NCBI GenBank assembly: GCA_030490835.1
Contig: CM059971.1
Coordinates: 70,388,224-70,452,223, forward strand
DNA length: 64,000 nucleotides
Reading direction: 5' to 3'
Origin: Annona cherimola
Lineage: Eukaryota; Streptophyta; Magnoliopsida; Magnoliales; Annonaceae
Made by a program: the position numbers and the translations under genes. Below are positions 57,934 to 64,000 of this stretch, one piece after another. The notes under the pieces are model-generated. The model did no database searches. It saw only the letters and a list, made by a program, of their open reading frames with translations, and was not told the DNA's origin. How positions within the stretch are numbered: the first letter of the stretch is position 1; every line of letters starts with the position of its first letter.

Positions 57934-60900
57934 TGATAAGCCTAAAAATTTTCATTTATTTTCATATTAAATTCACGTTGTTAAATATTAAAATATTAAT
58001 TAAATACATGTTTTAAGTGGAATTTCATGAAAATCATATTTTTAATAGAATATATGATTTTGCTATAAAATGGGTCATTTTGCAACATTCTTGAAAATAT
58101 AAAATTATGACTCAAACCCCTAGAAAATTTTAATGTTGAAATGTGTATTAGCTTATTAATATAATTTGGGCAAATTTATAAAATCATTTAATTGGAAAAA
58201 TCATAAATATATAACTATAATTATATTTTAAAATACGGGGAATAAAGTAGACTATCATATTTAGATGAATTAAAATTAAGATGATAATATCGAAATTATT
58301 TATCAATGAATTAATATTTAAATTCGTACTTAAAATACATTGCAGGAACACCGGATTTTCATGCACCACCGGAGCACATGTTATGGTGCTCCATCTTCCC
58401 CAAAACGGCAGCAAGCAGCCCGTCTTCTCCAAGCTGGAAACACATTTTGTTGGTCCCGAGTTAATGGCAATTACCCAAGAGGGGAGGGGTGAATTGGGTA
58501 TTTAAAATTTTCAACTTAAACAGAAACTTTACCCCGGATTAATTTAGTCTCATTTATGAAGAAACAAAGTGGAAAGCAATATAGTGTAGAGAGCAGAAAT
58601 AAAAATCAACAAGCAAGGTTTTTATAGTGGTTCGGGCAACCTCCCTACTCCACTCTTCCAAGCTCGCACCTCTTGTGACTTGGGTTCCACTATTGTATTT
58701 CACAAATACAATTAGAGCCACTGCTCTCTTCTAGATTCCAGCTCTAGGGGCATCAACAATTCACAGCACAAGTAGGTGACGAGTTCCACTCCAGTCACAC
58801 ACTACTTTGCTTACACTTGATTTTAATTACCCAAACTAAATCAAGTTCAATACAACAAGTAAAAGTAAAAGAAAGTTTCTACACGTTACTGTTGTGTAGA
58901 GACAGATTTGGCGCAGAGAAGAACTTGTACAGCAGTGTTGATGATTCAATAAGAAGCTCTTGCCAGTTTGAACTCGGAGTTCTTCTTCTTTATGATGGCT
59001 TGATCACTTAATGCTCTTGAAGATGGGAGTTATGCACACTTAATGAATTCTCAGCTACCCTCCTCGTTCATATTGAATGCCTTTTATAATTGTGGAGGGA
59101 ATCCGAACATTTGGAAGTAGGTAGCGCGCATTTAATGCGCCAACGTTCGAAAATTTTTCGACCGTTGCGACCCAAGTCGCAGGTGGAGTCGACTTCGGGT
59201 GCGACTTCGCCCAAGTCGCAGATGGAGTCGACTTCGAGTGCGACTTCGCCTGTTCGCAACTTCTTCAAGTTCCAGTCTGGGTCGACTTGGTCCTCGACTT
59301 GACCCAAGTCGCAGGTGGAGTCGACTTCAGGTGCGACTTCACCTCGACAGTTTGTTTGATGAACTTGAAATCCTTGGAATGCTTTGCTTGCTTGAGTTTT
59401 TTCATGTTTGGTTGTTCTTCCTTGATTTATATCTCTTTGGACCACTGTGTTATCATTCTAGCTTGATGTCTTTTAGCTCCATGATTTGCAAACCTTGAGT
59501 CCTTGAGTCTTGAATCTTTGTATTCATGAACAAGTCCAATATATTTTGATTAGAATAGTTTAATTCATGCATCTTGCTTTCTTTGGACTTGGATTAGTCT
59601 TCATATGTTCCAAGTCAAACATCTAAGTCGACTTGATCTTCAACTTGACTCAAGTTCTACCTTGAAATCGATCTAATCCCCGATTTGGCTTCTGAAGTTT
59701 CTGCCCTGTCCAACTAAAGTCGATGCTGGAGTCGACTTCGTCTGCGACTTCACCCAAGTCGCATGCGGAGTCAACTTCGTTTGCGACTTCGGCAGCTCTG
59801 CTCCTCGATTTCAACTCTGGACAGAAAATGACGTTTCGAAGTCGATGCTGGAGTCGACTTGGTCTGCTACTTCACCCAAGTAGAAGCGGAGTCGACTTGG
59901 GATGCGACTTCGGCACCTCTCATTCTCGATTTCAACTCTGGAAGGAAATGACAGATTGAAGTCGCTGCTGGAGTCGACTTGGGGATCGACTTGGCCTAAG
60001 TCGATGCCTGAGTCGACTTGAAAATCGACTTGACTTGCCATGTTTCACATTCTTCAAATTTATAACCTTAAGTCATTTCCACAAACATGTTAGTAACTAA
60101 AACTTACTCAAATTGATTTGTTAATCATCAAAACATAGACTTGGCTTATTTTCCAATGTAAGGCAGCACCAAAGTGAAGATCCAATGTAAGGCAGCATAA
60201 AACGAAGGCAGCCAAAGCAGGCAACGGAATGAATCCCACATCGGATTCCAAGTCTAGCCAAGGGGGTTCTCTAAAACTATAAAAGGGGTCCCTCCACTCA
60301 TCCCAAGACACTACAATACACTCTCCCGTCACTTGAAGTGGGGCCCATTTAGGTGGGACCTTTGTCAAGTGAGAAAAAGCTCCAAGGGCTTGGATTGCTT
60401 CTCAAAAGAGTGGTTTTTCGAGCAAGAATTGGGGTAAATAAATTTTCTGTTAATTATAGTTTTTTTCTTTAATGCTTTGTAGTTGTTAATTTTAGATTTG
60501 TAATATTTAGCCTAGATTTAACGTTTTATGCATTGTAATTTTCAAATTAAATTTAATGCAATTTTCATTCCTGTTTTCGTAAATTAAATTTTACTTCTGT
60601 AGTCTTTTAATTACTGTCTTAATTTAGATTTAATTTTTAGTTAATTGCAATTTCTCCTTTCCTTTCTCTGTCTCTTTCTCTCTCTTCTTTATTTGCTTTC
60701 TCGTTCTTCTTTCTCTCTCTTTCTAATTCTCTTTTCTTCCATCTCTAATTTCTTTTCTTTTTTTTCTTTCTAATTTCTTTTCCCTTATATCTAATTTCTT
60801 TCTTTCTCTTCTCTATACCCTCTTTCACTTTTCTCTTTTATTCTGCCTTAAAATAATTCAAAATTATATAGCCTCTCCGTGGATTCGACCCGACTCACTG

Positions 60901-61007
60901 TTATTCTACACTATCACCCGCATAGTGGTAGCTTTAATGTGTTTCGGTAAATTTTAATTAAACTAGTGATCACGGTGCTCTTGACGACAAGCACTTGGTG
61001 CGCATCA
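57934..61007 (+). repeat. Athila-like 3' LTR, rearranged
   Basis: The left part (57934-58447) matches 36225-36720 of the 5' LTR, and the right part (60157-61007) matches about 37880-38731. About 1.15 kb of the 5' LTR (roughly 36720-37880) has no counterpart here. In its place is a Sirevirus-like solo LTR. TATA box CTATAAAAGG at 60277-60286. Confidence 0.88.
58448..60156 (-). mobile_element. Sirevirus-like solo LTR inside the Athila 3' LTR
   Basis: Read on the plus strand it begins TGTTGGTCCCGAGTTAATGG and ends ...ATTTTCCAA near 60156. It has the family layout on the minus strand: GTCGAC palindromes (60040 down to 59165), TATA box (ATTATAAAAG, 59081-59090) and the end CGGGACCAACA. It is most similar to the solo LTR at 212-1875. 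No coding part. The missing 1.15 kb of host LTR at its right side means the target duplication cannot be checked. Confidence 0.85.
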
Positions 61008-61260
61008 CTTACCCTTTTAATATATATATATATATGGCACGCCCGGTGGGACCCCGGGATCCGGGCTTAATGAAATATATGTGTTATTATTTTTTATCAT
61101 ATAAAAGTATTTTCCATTTTAATATGTATATATATTTGGCACGACCGGAGGGACGCTGGGTTCCCGGCCTTCTCTTAATATATATATATATATACATTAT
61201 TATTATGTTTTGATCATAAAAACAGAACTAAACCTTTTAATATATATATATAGCACGCCC
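61008..61260. repeat. Minisatellite array, right part
   Basis: It resumes with CTTACCCTTTTAATATATAT and two to three GC boxes (about 61036, 61138, 61252) that are more degenerate than those at 34370-36224. Confidence 0.85.
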
Positions 61261-61920
61261 AACGCATGCGAATGCGTGGAATCGTCCACCTGCGGACTAC
61301 CATGAATCATGCGGCGCAGAAACCATTTTTGCCGCTCGGACATTTCAATCGCCGCCAGTACAAATCAAATGCGGCTGATTTATTGATGGACGAGAAATTG
61401 ATGGCTGACGTTTTTTCAAACCATAAACATGTCAAAAAGTTTTAAACCATGCCAAACACGCCCTTAAGAAATGCTTTTATCGTGCTGCAACTTGCTGTCG
61501 AGTCTCCGGGAGTACAGAGATGAGTGTATGGAGAGTTGCTCGTGCTCCGCTTGTGCTGGTGCTGATGTTGACGGTGGAAAGGAGAATCGACAGGTCTCAA
61601 GAAATATACGAACGGAGCATGGGTTTGTATGTGCGAGGAAAAAGCTGCCGCTTTCTTCTGCTACATGATGTGACCACTGACAGAAAAAAGACGCAGCGGG
61701 GGGTTCAAACCAGCAGAACTCTAGTTCCGCGCGAGAGAATTACTGTTCCGCGAGATCTTCAATGGCTAACACGCGCAACCACGCCCAAACCTGCGCAATT
61801 GTATGCTCCGGACTATTAGCGCCTATAAATAGAGGTCGTTGGCCCTTCATTCGGGGGCAATCGGAAGGGAAGTTTCTGATCCCGAAAGAAAAAAAACGTA
61901 AGTTTTCAATGTTTTTTTAG
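61261..61920 (+). promoter_or_regulatory. Single-copy-looking segment with TATA box and splice-donor-like site
   Basis: CTATAAAT at 61823-61830 is followed after about 70 bp by GTAAGT (61898-61903), i.e. a core promoter with a short leader and a 5' splice-site-like sequence. Open frames at 61471-61819 do not resemble a known family. It could be the end of an element rather than a gene start. Confidence 0.3.
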
Positions 61921-62960
61921 TCTCTTTAAAAATATATATATTCACGGCTTTCAAGAATATATATATTATTTTTTAAAATACATATATATATTAAAAGGCT
62001 TTCAAATATATATATTATTTTCTAAAATACATATATATATTAAAGGCCTCCAAATATATATATTATTTTCTAAAATACATATATATATTAAAAGGCTTCC
62101 AAAAATATATATTATTTTCTAAAATACATATATATATTAAAAGGCTTTCAAAAATATATATATTATTTTCTAAAATACATATATATATATATATTAAAGG
62201 CCTCCAAAATATATATATATTATTTTCTAGAATACATATATATATTAAAAGGCTTCCAAAAATATATATTATTTTCTAAAATACATATATATATTAAAGG
62301 CCTCCAAAAATATATATATTATTTTCTAAAATACATATATATATTAAAAAACTTCCAAAAATATATATTATTTTCTAAAATACATATATATATATTAAAG
62401 GCTTCCAAAAATATATGTATATCATATATATATATGCATACATACATACATACATATACTTCTCCCTAAGAAGATACTCCCCAGGTGGTGGGTTGAGTTG
62501 ATACACCGGGCTAAGTACTTTTTTATTAAAAAAATAATATATATATATATTAAAATCCTCCAAAAATATATATTATTTTCTAAAATAAAGATATATATAT
62601 ATATTAAAGGCCTCCAAATATATATATATTATTTTCTAAAATACAAACATCTTAAAGGCCTTCAAAAAATATATATATATATTATTTTCTAAAATATATA
62701 TATATATTATTTTCTAAAATATATATATATATTATTTTCTAAAATATATATATATATTATTTTCTAAAATATATATATATATTATTTTCTAAAATATATA
62801 TATATATTATTTTCTAAAATATATATATATACATACATATATTTCTCCTCAAGTAGATACTCCCCAGGTGGTGGGTTGAGTTGATACATACATATATTTC
62901 TCTCAAGTAGATACTCCCCAGGTGGTGGGTTGAGTTGATACACGGGGCTAAGTACTTTTT
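61921..62960. repeat. AT-rich tandem arrays with three GC-richer inserts
   Basis: About 61975-62450 and 62530-62690 consist of units of roughly 55-60 bp with ATATATTATTTTCTAAAATA followed by CATATATATATTAAAAGGC. From 62690 to 62830 the unit shortens to about 28 bp (ATTATTTTCTAAAATATATA). The block TACTCCCCAGGTGGTGGGTT with GAGTTGATAC occurs three times (about 62475, 62856, 62912). Confidence 0.85.
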
Positions 62961-63399
62961 TATTTTTTTATTATTATTAAAAAAACCTTTCACTCAACCC
63001 GAACGTCGATGTCCGAGTAAGGCCACTATGTGAACCTGCTGCGCTGCCGGAACGGAATCGTCAAACCCCCCCTGATTTTCATGATTTGAGCAATCAAATC
63101 GTGATGGATCTAAATAGATCCTATTATTGCTACAGTAAGAGAGTTTTCGTAATACACCTACTGCGGGCACTTTACCCTTACTTGAGGAATACGCGTGATC
63201 CATTGGACCCTCTAAGTGGTACCGACCTATGGACATGGAAATTCAAATAGAGGGGGAAGACGTTTGGCATTGAAAAGTTATGCAAACTCCCTTCTTAAGC
63301 CATGATCGGGAATTTATAAATCCATTGCGATATGTATACATGTAAATTTTACACTGCTCACGCATGAAAGCTAAACGAGCAACTTCCATCCGTGCCCCT
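62961..63399. other. Unassigned GC-richer segment
   Basis: Frames at 62994-63236 and elsewhere give no recognisable domain. Composition is more balanced than the flanks. Origin unknown. Confidence 0.35.
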
Positions 63400-63910
63400 T
63401 ATTTAGGCTCAAGTGGGCCCAAAACTCTTCAACAGATTCGAGTGGGCCCAAAAACCTTCCAAAAAGCTCAATCGAGCCCAAAATCCTCTAGCAAGCCCAG
63501 GTAGACCCAAAACTCTTCAACAGGCCCAATTGGGCCCGAAATCCTTCAAGAACCTTATTTGAGTCTAAAACTTCCTAGGGTGGCTTAAAACATCCTAGTT
63601 TGACCCAAAATTCTATCAACAAGCCCAGTTGATCCCAAAACTTACTAATAAACTCATTTGAACCCAAAACTTCCCAATGAGCTTACTTGGGCTTAATATT
63701 CTATATTTGGGCACACAACCTCTGTTGGTCCGCCTAGACCCAAAAAGTAACTTCACTTGGGCCCATTCTGGCCCACTTGAACCCATTTGAACCAAAAAGC
63801 CCACTTAGGCCCAAATTGTTGAGCTAAGCCCAGATAGGCCCAAGCTCTTTTCAATAAGTCCAGTTGGGTCCAAACCTCTTTTGTTGGTCCAAGTTGACCC
63901 AAACATATTT
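63400..63910. repeat. Degenerate tandem repeat with GGGCCCAAAA core
   Basis: About 16 units of roughly 30-35 bp of the form AGTGGGCCCAAAACTCTTCA or CCCAATTGGGCCCGAAATCC, with strong divergence between units. No coding evidence. The frames through it (for example 63616-63959 on the minus strand) are low-complexity. Confidence 0.7.
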
Positions 63911-64000
63911 TCAAATTTTTGTTAAATCCATTTCTTGGTAAAACCACCCAATTTTTCAATCCAGAGACTGAATGAGGGACACGCTTGCTTATTAAGCTGA

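Larger units (their letters stand above)
36225..61007 (+). mobile_element. Athila-like Ty3 retrotransposon with nested insertions
   Basis: CTTAC flanks both sides (36220-36224 and 61008-61012), inside the minisatellite. Order: 5' LTR, primer site, gag-protease, reverse transcriptase (interrupted by a hAT-like element that itself holds a Sirevirus), RNase H, integrase, polypurine tract, 3' LTR. Without insertions the element would be roughly 11-12 kb. Coding parts carry several stops and frameshifts, so it is inactive. No env-like ORF was found between integrase and the 3' LTR. Confidence 0.92.

Noticed and set aside
1..64000. CRISPR arrays, operons, rRNA genes
   Set aside because: Tandem repeats here have no spacer pattern, the sequence is plant nuclear in character, and no rRNA-like conserved blocks were seen. 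tRNA genes cannot be excluded without a covariance search.

Overview
The window looks like a transposon-dense intergenic stretch of a flowering-plant nuclear genome. It is AT-rich, has no operons, has intron-like interruptions in coding remnants, and carries plant-specific element families: Athila-type Ty3 and Sirevirus-type Ty1/copia retrotransposons, Tat/Ogre-like LTR sequence, non-autonomous hAT, PIF/Harbinger with a Myb-like partner, and foldback elements. The species cannot be named from the sequence alone. I see no intact ordinary host gene. The only long undamaged reading frames belong to one young retrotransposon.

Left part (1-24 kb): a small viroplasmin/RNase H1 N-terminal-domain gene (copy A) is split by a Sirevirus-like solo LTR. 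An AT-rich desert and a MITE follow, then two diverged copies of a 2.2 kb repeat and a Tat/Ogre-like LTR. From 11.6 to 23.3 kb there is a dense series of small elements. Two foldbacks carry 9-bp target duplications, and several related ones carry CCCGGG-centred subterminal palindromes. There are also two copies of a Harbinger-type MITE and a 1.75 kb hAT-like element containing a fragment of a growth-regulating-factor gene.

Centre (24-34 kb): a GC-richer patch joins pieces of unrelated host genes: an RD19-type cysteine-protease propeptide, an SD2-2-like receptor kinase N-lobe, and on the other strand a CC-NBS-LRR piece. It is followed by a PILS-like fragment, a PMI2/WEB-family pseudogene with in-frame stops, and a decayed PIF/Harbinger transposase plus Myb-like pair. 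A second viroplasmin-domain gene (copy B) lies beside them. Copies A and B share an unusual C-terminal pair of Cys-Asp-Cys motifs.

Right part (34-64 kb): an approximately 100-bp minisatellite with a palindromic CCCGGGATCCCGGG box is the bottom of a four-level nest. An Athila-like element (36225-61007, duplication CTTAC) sits in the array. A non-autonomous hAT-like element (42944-54849, duplication TTAATGAG) sits in its reverse transcriptase. A complete minus-strand Sirevirus (43539-54391, duplication AAATA, two equal 1711-bp LTRs) sits in the hAT. An older solo LTR replaces about 1.1 kb of the Athila 3' LTR. The Sirevirus has intact gag and pol and a third ORF of unknown function. Its LTR palindrome cluster (GTCGAC core) recurs inside the element upstream of that third ORF. 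The window ends in AT-rich tandem arrays and a degenerate GGGCCC-containing repeat.
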